DNA from: Dorea formicigenerans
Lineage (GTDB): Bacteria; Bacillota; Clostridia; Lachnospirales; Lachnospiraceae
NCBI RefSeq assembly: GCF_025150245.1
Contig: NZ_CP102279.1
Location: 124,001 to 188,000, forward strand
Reading direction: 5' to 3'
DNA length: 64,000 bases
The notes under the pieces were generated by a model. That model was not told the origin of the DNA. It ran no database searches and worked only from the letters and a program-made list of their open reading frames with translations. Shown here piece after piece: positions 1-9,153 of the stretch (the stretch's first letter is position 1; every line of letters starts with the position of its first letter). A program made the position numbers and the translations under genes.

Positions 1-1
1 A

Positions 2-607
2 TATGGCGGTGGCATCTGTCAGGTTTCCACGACACTCTACAATGCAGTGCTATTCTCTGAATTGAAAGTCGTAAAACGGTATCCACATTCGATGCTGGTG
101 TCCTATGTACCGCCGTCAAGAGATGCGGCAATTGCCGGTGACACGAAAGATTTTGTGTTTGAAAATAACTATGATACTCCGATTTACATTTTTGGAGAGA
201 TTGATGACGATAATCAGCTTTGTTTTGCAATTTACGGAAAAGAGACAAGAGATAAGACAAGAAAGATTGAATTTGAGTCGGAAGAGGTATCGACAGAAGA
301 GCCGGGAGTCAAGTATAAAGCAGATGCTGAACTGGCGCTTGGAGAGATGGAAGTGACCGGAAGTGCACATACGGGGAAAGAAGTAAAACTTTGGAAGATT
401 GTCTATGAGAATGGTAAGCAGGTGAGCAAAGATGTCATTAACGAAAGTACTTACAGCAAAGCGGACAAAACCATTTCTGTAGGAATCAAGACAAAGAACA
501 GCAGTGCGGCAGCGGTTGTGAAAGAAGCAGTCTCAACACAGGATAAAGTAAAGATACAGGCGGCGATTGGCGAGGCGAGTTCCATGGAATCTTCGTCTGA
601 GCAGTAA
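2..607 (+). CDS. VanW family protein, C-terminal part
   Basis: The gene is cut by the left window edge; about 201 codons are visible and the frame is open from base 2. The visible part starts in the conserved VanW core (GGGICQVSTTLYNAV, then PHSMLVSYVPPSRDA). After roughly residue 110 it passes into a G5-like stretch (VYENGKQVSKDVINES), as in many clostridial cell-surface VanW proteins. VanW proteins are usually membrane-anchored or secreted and linked to the cell wall; their biochemical activity is not established. The signal peptide or membrane anchor would lie outside the window. The family call is firm, the function open. Confidence 0.85.
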   Translation, partial: YGGGICQVSTTLYNAVLFSELKVVKRYPHSMLVSYVPPSRDAAIAGDTKDFVFENNYDTPIYIFGEIDDDNQLCFAIYGKETRDKTRKIEFESEEVSTEEPGVKYKADAELALGEMEVTGSAHTGKEVKLWKIVYENGKQVSKDVINESTYSKADKTISVGIKTKNSSAAAVVKEAVSTQDKVKIQAAIGEASSMESSSEQ

Positions 608-721
608 GAATGCCGGGAGGAATTTTCTGCCGGGTAAAAAGAACAGATTTGTTTTTTTTGAAAATCAGGAAATCAATGAGAAAATAAATGGAATAAAAGA
701 CAGGAGGTGAACAGACAAGAT

Positions 722-1591
722 ATGAAGTTTGAGACAGAACATGGCTGTGTGGTCAGTGAGATGGCAACAGCTTACGGAAATTCAAAACAGATAGGAAGAT
801 ATGCAATTGCGGCGGCAATGAATGAAGTGCTGACGCGGGCGGAACGGGTGGATCAGATGGAAATCAGAGTCTGTGCACCGCTGGAAGAAAAGAAAACGCA
901 TCTTTATGATGTGAAAGCTGAAGCCGCGCGCTGCGCAAGAGAACACGGTCAGACGTTTTGGGAGCCGGAGATTATCCGCGCAGCCTGGGCAGCAGGTACA
1001 TTTGTACAGGTGAACGCTTTGGCGGCTGATGTAAAGCAGCAGGCGTGGAACAAGGAGACGATGCGAGCCGGTCAGGACATTGTCCTTACAAAATGGATTG
1101 GTCTGGAGGGAACTCTACGTATTCTGGATGAAAAAAGAAGAGAACTTGGAAAGCGTTTTTCCGGAACTTTTTTGCATCAGGTAGAGGAATTCCGAGAGAC
1201 CATCTTCGCAGAACGTGAAATCAGGGTTGCAAAAGCCGGAGGCGTATCTGTCATGCGCCAGGTTGGAGAAGGCGGTATCTTTGCCGCACTTTACAGACTG
1301 GCTAAGGAAGCTGATACCGGACTTGTAGTGGATCTCAAGGCAATGCCTGTGAGACAGGAAACAATCGAGATTTGTGAATATTATAAGCTCAATCCGTATC
1401 AGCTTGCTTCCACGGGAAACATATTAATGATATGTGATGACGGGGAAGCACTGGCAGATGCGCTTCGAAAAGAGGAGACAGAGGCGGCTGTGATCGGACG
1501 CCTTACGGATAATAATGACAAAATAATACAGAATGGGGAGGACATCCGCTATATCGACCGTCCTGCTCCGGACGAATTGATGAAGATATAG
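722..1591 (+). CDS. AIR synthase-related (HypE-like) protein
   Basis: A protein of about 289 residues resembling the AIR synthase/HypE fold used by hydrogenase maturation factors and PurM. The C-terminal half has the family's glycine-rich pattern (GGVSVMRQVGEGGIFAALYRLA) and a late 'LASTGNILMICDDGEAL' segment like HypE/SelD-type ATP-binding proteins. No hydrogenase or other hyp gene is nearby, so a maturation role is not supported by context. Start choice: the GTG at 707 lies inside the AGGAGGTGA ribosome binding site, so ATG at 722 is preferred. The gene leads the Lrp/aminotransferase pair by 27 bases and may be cotranscribed with it. Substrate unknown. Confidence 0.7.
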   Translation: MKFETEHGCVVSEMATAYGNSKQIGRYAIAAAMNEVLTRAERVDQMEIRVCAPLEEKKTHLYDVKAEAARCAREHGQTFWEPEIIRAAWAAGTFVQVNALAADVKQQAWNKETMRAGQDIVLTKWIGLEGTLRILDEKRRELGKRFSGTFLHQVEEFRETIFAEREIRVAKAGGVSVMRQVGEGGIFAALYRLAKEADTGLVVDLKAMPVRQETIEICEYYKLNPYQLASTGNILMICDDGEALADALRKEETEAAVIGRLTDNNDKIIQNGEDIRYIDRPAPDELMKI

Positions 1592-1618
1592 CAGAATCCT
1601 CCAAAGTGGAGGTTTAAG

Positions 1619-2110
1619 ATGAACGAAATTCGTAGTGAGATATTAAAACATCTGGAAAAGAACAGCAAAGCTGATCTTGGGGAACTTGCAATTTTACTTG
1701 GGACAGACGAAATTTCTGTTGCAAATGAAATTGCAGACATGGAGAAAGAAGGGATTATCTGTGGTTACCATACACTGATCGACTGGGACAAAGCCGGAAG
1801 AGGTTTTGTGAATGCATTGATCGAAGTTCGCGTGACCCCGCAGAGAGAGCGTGGATTTGACCATATGGCTGACCGTATTGTGAACTATCCGGAAGTAACT
1901 GCAGTTTACCTGATTTCCGGATCTTATGATTACCTTGTCAGCATTGACGGAAAGACACTGATGGAAGTATCAAGATTCGTATCAGAGAAGTTATCGACTC
2001 TGGAAGGTGTAGTAGGAACAACGACACATTTCGTCTTAAAGAAATATAAGGATCATGGAACGATTCTGAAACATGAGAAAAAAGAAGAAAGGATACCGGT
2101 GATGCCATAA
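1619..2110 (+). CDS. Lrp/AsnC family transcriptional regulator
   Basis: A 163-residue protein with an N-terminal winged helix-turn-helix (about residues 1-60) followed by a RAM ligand-binding domain (about 65-150, including 'VTAVYLISGSYDYLVSI'). Lrp/AsnC proteins form oligomers that bind DNA and respond to amino acids. It is preceded by a good ribosome binding site (GGAGG) and its stop codon overlaps the start of the next gene, an aminotransferase (TAATG). That suggests it controls, or responds to the substrate of, that enzyme. The effector amino acid cannot be deduced. Confidence 0.9.
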   Translation: MNEIRSEILKHLEKNSKADLGELAILLGTDEISVANEIADMEKEGIICGYHTLIDWDKAGRGFVNALIEVRVTPQRERGFDHMADRIVNYPEVTAVYLISGSYDYLVSIDGKTLMEVSRFVSEKLSTLEGVVGTTTHFVLKKYKDHGTILKHEKKEERIPVMP

Positions 2111-3276
2111 TGAGAGATCCATTATCTAAGAAAATAACCGGCATTGCACCGTCAGGTATCCGTAAATTTTTTGATATTGTAAGCGAGATGCCAGATGCAA
2201 TTTCCCTTGGAGTGGGGGAGCCGGATTTTGACACTCCTTGGAGAGTACGGGAGGAAGGAATCTATACTCTGGAAAAAGGACGTACATTTTATACGTCAAA
2301 TGCAGGACTTAAGGAACTGCGTCAGGAAATCAGCAACTACCTGGACAGAAAGATCCATGTGCGTTATGACTATGTGCATGAGGTTATGGTAACGGTTGGC
2401 GGAAGTGAGGGAATTGACCTTACCATGCGTGCTATGCTAAATCCGGGAGATGAAGTGCTTGTGCCTGAGCCGTCTTATGTATCCTACGCACCGTGTGTCA
2501 CACTGGCAGATGGTGTGCCGGTGCCGATTCCGATGAAAGAGGAGAATGAATTCAAACTAACAGCAGAAGAACTGGAAGCTGCAATCACACCGAAGACAAA
2601 AATTCTGGTGCTTCCGTTCCCGAATAACCCGACCGGCGCGATCATGACAAAAGAAGACCTGGAACCGATTGCCAAACTTGTAGAGAAATATGATCTCTAT
2701 GTATTGTCTGATGAGATTTATTCAGAACTGACTTATAAGACAGAACATGTTTCCATTGCATCCCTTCCTGGTATGCGGGAGAGGACGCTGGTCGTAAATG
2801 GATTCTCAAAAGGTCTTGCCATGACGGGATGGAGACTGGGGTACATATGCGGACCGCAGATCATCATGGAGCAGATGGTGAAGATCCATCAGTACGCAAT
2901 CCTGTGTGCACCGACAAACAGTCAGTATGCAGCAATCGAGGGATTGAAGAACTGTGATGATGAGATTCAGAAGATGCGCACAGCATATAATGAGAGAAGA
3001 CGTTATCTTATGCATACGTTTAAAGAAATGGGGCTTCGTTGCTTTGAGCCATTTGGAGCATTTTATGTGTTCCCGAACATTCAGGAGTTTGGGATGACGT
3101 CTGAAGAATTTGCGACGGAACTGCTTCGAGAGGAGAAGGTCGCAGTTGTTCCGGGAAGTGCATTTGGTGCAAGTGGAGAAGGATATATCCGAATTTCCTA
3201 CGCATATTCATTGGACGATTTGAAAGAAGCGCTCGGACGGGTAAATCATTTTATCGAAAAACTGAGAAAAAAATAG
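2110..3276 (+). CDS. Aminotransferase class I/II, PLP-dependent
   Basis: A 388-residue fold-type I aminotransferase, full length for the AspC/PatA-like group. Visible landmarks are the N-terminal 'SLGVGEPDFDTP', the PLP-contacting 'PFPNNPTGA' and 'DEIYSELTY', the Schiff-base lysine in 'NGFSKGLAMTGWRLGY', and a C-terminal Arg in 'GYIRISYA'. It moves an amino group between an amino acid and a 2-oxo acid in the cytosol. Substrate preference (aspartate, alanine, aromatic or branched) cannot be told by eye. It is translationally coupled to the upstream Lrp gene by a one-base overlap and is followed by a hairpin terminator at 3339. Confidence 0.92.
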   Translation: MRDPLSKKITGIAPSGIRKFFDIVSEMPDAISLGVGEPDFDTPWRVREEGIYTLEKGRTFYTSNAGLKELRQEISNYLDRKIHVRYDYVHEVMVTVGGSEGIDLTMRAMLNPGDEVLVPEPSYVSYAPCVTLADGVPVPIPMKEENEFKLTAEELEAAITPKTKILVLPFPNNPTGAIMTKEDLEPIAKLVEKYDLYVLSDEIYSELTYKTEHVSIASLPGMRERTLVVNGFSKGLAMTGWRLGYICGPQIIMEQMVKIHQYAILCAPTNSQYAAIEGLKNCDDEIQKMRTAYNERRRYLMHTFKEMGLRCFEPFGAFYVFPNIQEFGMTSEEFATELLREEKVAVVPGSAFGASGEGYIRISYAYSLDDLKEALGRVNHFIEKLRKK

Positions 3277-3338
3277 AGGCTTTGATATTGTTAAAAAAAT
3301 GCTAATAAAGCCTGAAAATAAAGAAAAAATGAAAGGGA

Positions 3339-3372
3339 AGAGACATATCTGCAAGCATACAGGTATGTCTCT
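3339..3372 (+). terminator. Hairpin terminator after aminotransferase
   Basis: A 13-bp inverted repeat with one G-T wobble (arms 3339-3351 and 3360-3372, loop of 8) follows the aminotransferase stop by about 60 bases. The downstream run is only weakly T-rich, so efficiency is uncertain. Confidence 0.6.
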
Positions 3373-3452
3373 TTCTGCAAGTAATTTGTTCATAATATGC
3401 AAAAAATATCAATTAAGATAGAAAGAAAAACACATTTTTACTAGAAAAACCA

Positions 3453-3481
3453 TTGACTTATTGTATAAAATTAAGTACAAT
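3453..3481 (+). promoter_or_regulatory. Promoter of trmL with operator-like palindrome
   Basis: TTGACT at 3453-3458, a 17-base spacer and TACAAT at 3476-3481 form a good sigma-A-type promoter. A palindrome, GTACAA-TT-TTGTAC (3475-3488), overlaps the -10 box, a position where a repressor could act. Which protein would bind is unknown. Confidence 0.65.
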
Positions 3482-3528
3482 TTTGTACAAATAGTTTTTT
3501 TGAATAAATGCAGAAAGGTGATAGATAA

Positions 3529-4041
3529 ATGCTAAATATCGTACTGCACGAACCGGAGATACCAGCGAATACTGGGAATATCGGACGCACATGTGTGGCA
3601 ACTAATACCAGATTACATCTGATCGAACCATTAGGATTTCGTCTGGATGAGAAAAACCTGAAACGGGCCGGTATGGATTACTGGGGAAGTCTGGATGTGA
3701 CTACATACATTGATTATGCGGATTTTCTGGAACGCAATCCAGGAGCAAAGATCTACATGGCGACGACCAAGGCACCGAAGGTGTACACGGAAGTGAGTTA
3801 TGAACCGGATTGCTATATTATGTTCGGAAAAGAGAGTGCGGGGATACCGGAGGAGATTTTGGTACAACATCAGGAAGACTGTGTAAGAATTCCGATGGTG
3901 GGTGATATCAGATCTTTAAACTTAAGCAATTCCGTGTCGATTGTTCTTTATGAAGCTCTGCGGCAAAATGGCTTTGCAGGGATGAATCTGGAAGGACATC
4001 TGCACAGATTACACTGGGGAGACTCAGGGAAACTATTATAA
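3529..4041 (+). CDS. trmL: tRNA (cytidine/uridine(34)-2'-O)-methyltransferase TrmL
   Basis: A 170-residue SPOUT-class methyltransferase, the typical TrmL length. It carries the family motifs: N-terminal 'HEPEIPANTGNIGRTC' (motif 1), 'FGKESAGIP' (motif 2) and the C-terminal knot 'IPMVGDIRSLNLSNSVSI' (motif 3), which forms the S-adenosylmethionine pocket. TrmL methylates the ribose of the wobble nucleotide in tRNA-Leu. The gene stands alone behind its own promoter, with a palindrome over the -10 box. Confidence 0.93.
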   Translation: MLNIVLHEPEIPANTGNIGRTCVATNTRLHLIEPLGFRLDEKNLKRAGMDYWGSLDVTTYIDYADFLERNPGAKIYMATTKAPKVYTEVSYEPDCYIMFGKESAGIPEEILVQHQEDCVRIPMVGDIRSLNLSNSVSIVLYEALRQNGFAGMNLEGHLHRLHWGDSGKLL

Positions 4042-4121
4042 TAGCCTTCATGAAAATATAAAAACACTCTGTAAATATATGAAAAAATGATAAATTTATA
4101 GATTTTCCAGGTTTGGTATAT

Positions 4122-4127
4122 TATAAT
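4122..4127 (+). promoter_or_regulatory. Probable -10 box of the V-ATPase operon
   Basis: A perfect TATAAT lies about 250 bases before ntpE with no convincing -35 hexamer. If used, transcription would start near 4134 and produce a leader of roughly 245 bases. Confidence 0.5.
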
Positions 4128-4133
4128 TTCAAT

Positions 4134-4345
4134 TAGAAGGTTTATTCTATCTAAAGGGAGAGGTGGTGAGCAAACGGCAGAAGCAGCCATTGAGAAGAAG
4201 GGGGAACGGAAAACCTCTGGAGTTCTTAATGTGAAGCTTGGGGAAGCTTTGTACTGCTGAGTCCCAGACACGGACAATGGGATGAAAGCCTGAAAGAAGA
4301 ATTAAAAGTCCGAAAAATGCCATAACAGCAGATGCTGTGGCATAA
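4134..4345 (+). ncRNA. Structured leader of V-ATPase operon; possible Na+ riboswitch
   Basis: The long leader is rich in short complementary segments: 4159-4164 with 4213-4218 (AGAGGT/ACCTCT); an AAGCTT-GGGG-AAGCTT hairpin at 4234-4249; TCCCA 4262-4266 with TGGGA 4278-4282; and a larger stem at 4317-4343 (ATGCCA...TGGCAT with inner ACAGCA/TGCTGT). Purine-rich loops (GGGGAACGGAAAA, GATGAAAGCC) look like conserved-junction sequence. Established knowledge: Na+-I riboswitches (the former DUF1646 motif) precede genes for sodium transport and sodium-driven ATP production. The K subunit here has a Na+ site, which makes that class the leading guess. I could not match the consensus from memory, so the class assignment is inference. 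Confidence 0.4.
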
Positions 4346-4380
4346 CAGAACCAAGAAAATAAAGAAAAGGAAGTGAACTT

Positions 4381-4941
4381 ATGGAATTACAGATTCAAGA
4401 CTTAGTTTCGTCAATCCGCAAAGACGGAATTGAGGCGGCTAATGCAGAAGCAGAAGCAATTATTTCAGAAGCTAAGAAAAAAGCAGAAACAATTGTAGCA
4501 GATGCGAAGGCTGAGGCTAAGAGTGTTCAGGAAGCTTCAGAAAAAGAGATCGGTATTCTTAAAGAAAGCGCTGCAATCAGTGCAGAGCAGGCAAAAAGAG
4601 ATGCTATGCTTGCATTCAAAACTGAGGTACAGGCTGAATTTGAAAAGATTCTTTCAGCAAAGATTGAGAACAATCTCTCAGACGCAGCTCTTGGAAAACT
4701 GATCCACGCTGTAGTATCAGATGAAGATGTGAAGAATTATGCAGTTGAAGTTTCAGAAGTGAACGATTCACTCAAAGCAGAACTTGCAGAAGAGATCAAG
4801 AATGGACTTGAAATCAGACCTACAAAGGGTGTCCGCGCAGGATTCCGTTTGGCTGCAAAAGACGGTTCAGGTTATTTCGACTGTTCTGATGATGAGATCA
4901 TGCAGATGCTGATGCCATACTTCAGAGATCTCGATTTCTAA
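4381..4941 (+). CDS. ntpE: V-type ATP synthase subunit E (peripheral stalk)
   Basis: A 186-residue protein. The first ~90 residues form an uninterrupted Ala/Glu/Lys-rich helix ('AEAIISEAKKKAETIVADAK'), typical of the E-subunit stalk; the C-terminal part (about 100-186) is the globular domain that contacts the catalytic head. It helps hold the A3B3 head against rotation. It opens a tightly spaced seven-gene operon, follows a structured leader RNA, and ends 12 bases before the DUF2764 gene. No separate G/H subunit gene is present to pair with it in the stalk. Confidence 0.9.
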   Translation: MELQIQDLVSSIRKDGIEAANAEAEAIISEAKKKAETIVADAKAEAKSVQEASEKEIGILKESAAISAEQAKRDAMLAFKTEVQAEFEKILSAKIENNLSDAALGKLIHAVVSDEDVKNYAVEVSEVNDSLKAELAEEIKNGLEIRPTKGVRAGFRLAAKDGSGYFDCSDDEIMQMLMPYFRDLDF

Positions 4942-4953
4942 CAGGAGGTGCAT

Positions 4954-5475
4954 ATGGCTTCATATTATTACTTGATATCAAGCCTGCCGGACCTGAGAAC
5001 AGACGGGGAGATGCCATTTTCCTATGAGGAATTTCTTGGCATGTGCCAGTCAAATGTAAGTGAATCAAAGTATGAGTGCTTAAAGAACCTGACACTTTCG
5101 TCAGAAGAGGGACCAATCATGAAAGAGTGGGCTGCCTCTTATAAGAATCTTATGAGCGAACTCAACTATCAGAGAAGTGTAAATCTGGGAAGACCATATC
5201 TGGCATCCTATGATAAGGATTCTGTGACTGCACAGGTAGCAGGAGCAGCGCTGGCTGCAAAGAATCCGCTGGAAGCAGAGAAGATCTTGCTGGATTATGA
5301 ATTTGATAATCTTGATTCATTGGTAGGCTTGCATACTTTCGATGATGTATATTTATTCGGGTATGCGATTAAATTAAAATTGCTTGAACGCCAGAGCTGT
5401 TTTGTTCAGTCAAAAGGACAGAAGGAATTCAAACGTCTTTTTGATCAGGTGCAGCAACGCGTATATAGCTTATAA
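4954..5475 (+). CDS. DUF2764 family protein of V-ATPase operon
   Basis: A 173-residue mostly alpha-helical protein starting 'MASYYYLISSLPDL', the hallmark N-terminus of DUF2764. This family sits between E and A in the V-type ATPase operons of Bacteroidetes, Spirochaetes and Chlamydiae, where a standard C subunit (NtpC, V0-d) is absent. A structural replacement for C, coupling the central rotor to the membrane ring, is plausible but unproven. The GTG at 4948 is part of the AGGAGGTG ribosome binding site, so ATG at 4954 is taken. The gene is 13 bases from ntpA. Confidence 0.82.
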   Translation: MASYYYLISSLPDLRTDGEMPFSYEEFLGMCQSNVSESKYECLKNLTLSSEEGPIMKEWAASYKNLMSELNYQRSVNLGRPYLASYDKDSVTAQVAGAALAAKNPLEAEKILLDYEFDNLDSLVGLHTFDDVYLFGYAIKLKLLERQSCFVQSKGQKEFKRLFDQVQQRVYSL

Positions 5476-5488
5476 CAGGAGAGAATTG

Positions 5489-7219
5489 ATGGAAACAGTA
5501 ACAGGATATGTAACTGGTATTAACGGAAACCTGGCAAACGTCAGCTTTGATGGTGCAGTTCATAAGAACGAAGTTGCTTATATTCTTGTTGATGGAAAAC
5601 GTCTTAAAGGAGAGGTTATCCGAATCAACAATGGTGTTGCCAGCATGCAGATCTACGAGATGTCAAATGGTATCAAAGTCGGAGATCAGGTAGAGTTTAC
5701 TGGTGAGCTGATGAGCGTAGAACTTGGACCAGGTCTGTTAACCCAGGTATTTGATGGACTTCAGAACCCGTTGCCGGATCTTGCAGAGCAGTGTGGATTC
5801 TTCCTTGAGAGAGGTGTGTATCTTGATCCTATTCCAGATAGAGACTGGGAGTTCACACCATCTGTAGCAGTTGGAGATTCCGTAGAAGCAGGAGATTCAA
5901 TCGGTAGTGTTCCTGAAGGATTATTTAAACATGAAATTATGGTTCCGTTCACACTGAAAGGTAGTGACTGGACAGTTAAATCTATTAAAGAAAAAGGCTC
6001 TTATAATGTAAGAGCAACAATTTGCGTGATCGCAAACAGCAAAGGTGAGGAGAAAGAACTCAGCATGGTAATCTCACAGCCAATCAAACAGGCTGTAAAA
6101 TGCTATGATGAGAGACTTCGTCCGGACGAGCCGCTGGTAACACAGCTTCGTTGTGTAGACGCATTCCTCCCGGTAGCAAAAGGTGGAACATTCTGCGTTC
6201 CTGGACCTTTCGGAGCTGGTAAGACAGTTCTTCAGCATATGGAAGCAAAGAATGGTGAGGCAGATATCGTTATCGTGGCAGCTTGTGGAGAGCGTGCCGG
6301 TGAGGTTGTAGAGATTCTGAAAGAGTTCCCTGAACTGGAAGATCCTAAGACAGGAAGATCTCTTATGGAAAGAACAATCATCATCTGTAATACATCTTCC
6401 ATGCCGGTAGCGGCCAGAGAGGCTTCCTGCTACACAGCCGTAACACTTGCAGAGTACTACAGACAGATGGGACTTGACGTTCTTCTTCTTGCAGATTCTA
6501 CAAGCCGTTGGGCACAGGCGATGCGTGAGATGTCAGGACGTCTGGAAGAGATTCCAGGTGAAGAGGCATTCCCGGCTTACCTTGAGTCTACAATCGCTTC
6601 TTTCTATGAGAGAGCTGGTAAAGTAAGACTTAAGAATGGTAAAGTCGGATCTGTTACAATCGGTGGTACAGTATCACCAGCCGGTGGTAACTTTGAGGAA
6701 CCTGTAACACAGGCAACACTGAAGGTAGTTGGAGCATTCCACGGACTTTCAAGAGAGCGTTCAGATGCTCGTAAATACCCTGCAATCCATCCGATGGATT
6801 CATGGTCTAAATATACCGGTGTTGTAGATATGGGACGTATCGAAGAGGCTCGTGCAATCCTTACAAGAGGAAACGAGATCAATCAGATGATGAAGGTAGT
6901 TGGTGAGGAAGGAACATCCGCAGAAGACTACATCATTTATCAGAAAGGCGAACTTCTTGATGCTGTATATCTTCAGCAGAACTCATTCGATCCGATTGAC
7001 GCAGCATGCCCACCGGAGAGACAGAGACAGGAATTCGATAAACTTTATGAAGCATTAATGGCGTCCTATGATTTGGAAGACAAGAATGAAATTCGAAGCT
7101 TCTTCAACCAGTTGAGACAGGAATTCCTTGACTGGCATGGTACTGTCTTTGAGACACCAGAATACCATGAGCAGGCGAAGAAGATTGAGGAATTCTACAA
7201 GTCAAAAGCAGTTGAGTAG
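5489..7219 (+). CDS. ntpA: V-type ATP synthase catalytic subunit A
   Basis: About 576 residues, the usual length. It has the N-terminal beta barrel, the non-homologous insert characteristic of V/A-type A subunits (around residues 110-190), the Walker A loop 'GPFGAGKT', the catalytic region '[12 protein letters not shown]' and Walker B '[20 protein letters not shown]'. It hydrolyses or makes ATP at the A/B interfaces on the cytosolic face of the membrane. ATG at 5489 follows ACAGGAGAGAATTG; longer upstream starts run into the preceding gene in another frame. ntpB starts 11 bases after the stop. Confidence 0.96.
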   Translation: METVTGYVTGINGNLANVSFDGAVHKNEVAYILVDGKRLKGEVIRINNGVASMQIYEMSNGIKVGDQVEFTGELMSVELGPGLLTQVFDGLQNPLPDLAEQCGFFLERGVYLDPIPDRDWEFTPSVAVGDSVEAGDSIGSVPEGLFKHEIMVPFTLKGSDWTVKSIKEKGSYNVRATICVIANSKGEEKELSMVISQPIKQAVKCYDERLRPDEPLVTQLRCVDAFLPVAKGGTFCVPGPFGAGKTVLQHMEAKNGEADIVIVAACGERAGEVVEILKEFPELEDPKTGRSLMERTIIICNTSSMPVAAREASCYTAVTLAEYYRQMGLDVLLLADSTSRWAQAMREMSGRLEEIPGEEAFPAYLESTIASFYERAGKVRLKNGKVGSVTIGGTVSPAGGNFEEPVTQATLKVVGAFHGLSRERSDARKYPAIHPMDSWSKYTGVVDMGRIEEARAILTRGNEINQMMKVVGEEGTSAEDYIIYQKGELLDAVYLQQNSFDPIDAACPPERQRQEFDKLYEALMASYDLEDKNEIRSFFNQLRQEFLDWHGTVFETPEYHEQAKKIEEFYKSKAVE

Positions 7220-7230
7220 GAGGTTCTAAA

Positions 7231-8526
7231 GTGCAGAAAGTATATACAAAAATTGAATCAATCGTCGGTAACGTTGTTACTGTTAAAGCAGAAGGTGTTC
7301 GTCTTGGCGACCTTGCTTTAGTAGGTGACAGTTACGCGACAGTTATTAAACTTGACAGAGACATTGTATCTCTTCAGGTATTTGCAGGTGCACAGGGTGT
7401 TGGAACCAACGATTCTGTTCGTTTCCTTGACAGACCTATGATGGTTTCCTTCTCAGAGCATCTGCTCGGACGTGTATTTGACGGAGCAGGAGTTCCAAGA
7501 GACCACGGTCCGGCACTTACAGAGAACATGATTCCGATTGGTGGACCTTCATTTAACCCTGCAAAACGTATTCTTCCTAAGAATATGATCCGTACAGGTA
7601 TTCCGATGATCGACGTGTTCAATACACTGGTAGAGAGCCAGAAACTCCCGATTTTCTCTATTTCAGGTGAGCCTTACAATGCGTTACTTTCACGTATCGC
7701 TCTTCAGGCAGAAGTAGATGTTATCGTACTTGGAGGTATGGGTCTGAAATATGACGATTACCTTACATTCCGCGATACACTTGAAAAAGGTGGAGCAATG
7801 AGCCACACAGTTATGTTTATTCATACAGCAGCTGACCCGATCGTTGAGTGTACACTGGTTCCAGATATGTCTCTTGCTGTTGCAGAGCAGTTCGCTCTTG
7901 CCGGAAAGAAAGTACTTGTACTTCTTACTGACATGACAAACTACGCAGATGCACAGAAAGAGATGGCTATCACGATGGAGCAGGTACCATCAAACCGTGG
8001 TTATCCGGGAGACCTTTACAGTTGCCTTGCATCTCGTTATGAGAAGGCGGTTGATATCGAGGGTGCAGGTTCTATCACAATCCTTGGTGTTACAACAATG
8101 CCAGGTGATGATGTAACTCATCCGGTACCTGATAATACAGGTTATATCACTGAAGGTCAGTATTATTTGAAAAATGGACATATCGAGCCATTCGGTTCTC
8201 TTTCACGTCTGAAACAGAACGTAAATGGTAAGACAAGAGATGACCACCGTGCATTGATGGATGGCATGATTCGTCTGTACTCACAGTACAAGGAAGCTCT
8301 CGAGAAGAAATCCATGGGATTCCTTATGAGTGAATGGGACGAGAAACTCCTGAAATACGGTGAATTGTTCGAAACAAAATTAATGGACCTTAGTGTTAAT
8401 ATCCCACTTGAAAATGCACTTGATCTTGGTTGGGAAATTCTTGCAGAGTGCTTCGAGCCAAATGAGACTGGTTTGAAGACAAGTCTTCTGAAAGAAAGAT
8501 GGCCAAAGAAAGAGGCATTAAACTAA
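7231..8526 (+). CDS. ntpB: V-type ATP synthase subunit B
   Basis: A 431-residue regulatory, non-catalytic nucleotide-binding subunit of the A3B3 head. The sequence is homologous to A but has a degenerate P-loop ('[16 protein letters not shown]' replaces GxxxxGKT), as expected for B. '[10 protein letters not shown]'-type family sequence is present as '[19 protein letters not shown]'. It starts with GTG at 7231 behind AGGAGG with 7-base spacing. The downstream D subunit begins 12 bases after its stop. Confidence 0.95.
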   Translation: MQKVYTKIESIVGNVVTVKAEGVRLGDLALVGDSYATVIKLDRDIVSLQVFAGAQGVGTNDSVRFLDRPMMVSFSEHLLGRVFDGAGVPRDHGPALTENMIPIGGPSFNPAKRILPKNMIRTGIPMIDVFNTLVESQKLPIFSISGEPYNALLSRIALQAEVDVIVLGGMGLKYDDYLTFRDTLEKGGAMSHTVMFIHTAADPIVECTLVPDMSLAVAEQFALAGKKVLVLLTDMTNYADAQKEMAITMEQVPSNRGYPGDLYSCLASRYEKAVDIEGAGSITILGVTTMPGDDVTHPVPDNTGYITEGQYYLKNGHIEPFGSLSRLKQNVNGKTRDDHRALMDGMIRLYSQYKEALEKKSMGFLMSEWDEKLLKYGELFETKLMDLSVNIPLENALDLGWEILAECFEPNETGLKTSLLKERWPKKEALN

Positions 8527-8538
8527 AAGGAGTAGTTG

Positions 8539-9153
8539 ATGGCTATCAAACTTACAAAAAATGAGCAGAAGGTGCAGAAAGACCACCTGAAACAGTATCA
8601 GCGCTATCTTCCTACTCTGCAGCTTAAAAAACAGCAGTTGCAATCGGTAATTATGAAGACGAAAGCTGAACTGGAGCAGAAGGAAGTCGAACGTGCTCAG
8701 ATGATTGGAGACTTGGATGACTGGGTTGCAGTTTTCGCGGAGAATGAAATCTTCGATGAAGAGAAAAAACTCGATCACCTGGTACAGCCAGAGACAGTTA
8801 TCTGTAAGAATGAGAACATCGCAGGTGTAACGGTTCCAACATTTCAGGAGCTGACATTTAAAGACATTGTTTACGATGTTGACGACTATCCTTTGTGGGT
8901 TGATACTGCAATTGTAAAACTTCGTGAGATTGCTCGTCTGGATGCATTGGTATCTACACTTCGAAAACAGGAAACACTTCTTGAGAATGAGCTTCGTGCT
9001 ACATCTCAGAGAGTAAATCTGTTCGAGAAAGTTAAGATTCCGGAGGCAAAGGAGAATATCCGTGTGATTGGTGTATTCCTTGGAGATCAGCAGACAGCGG
9101 CAGTTGTTCGCGGAAAGATTTCAAAGAAAAAACTTGTGGAGGCGGCAAAATGA
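8539..9153 (+). CDS. ntpD: V-type ATP synthase subunit D (central rotor shaft)
   Basis: A 204-residue protein dominated by two long helices at the N- and C-termini (residues ~1-70 and ~125-190), the coiled-coil shaft that turns inside the A3B3 head. The family pattern 'LTKNEQKVQKDHLKQYQRYL' is at the N-terminus. ATG at 8539 is preferred to the TTG one codon earlier, with AAAAGGAG upstream. The stop overlaps the ntpI start (ATGA). No gene for the F subunit, which normally binds D, is found in this operon. Confidence 0.9.
   Translation: MAIKLTKNEQKVQKDHLKQYQRYLPTLQLKKQQLQSVIMKTKAELEQKEVERAQMIGDLDDWVAVFAENEIFDEEKKLDHLVQPETVICKNENIAGVTVPTFQELTFKDIVYDVDDYPLWVDTAIVKLREIARLDALVSTLRKQETLLENELRATSQRVNLFEKVKIPEAKENIRVIGVFLGDQQTAAVVRGKISKKKLVEAAK

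Noticed and set aside
4317-4343. Large hairpin as an intrinsic terminator before ntpE
   Set aside because: The stem is convincing but is followed by an A-rich stretch with no T run, so it is kept as part of the leader structure only.
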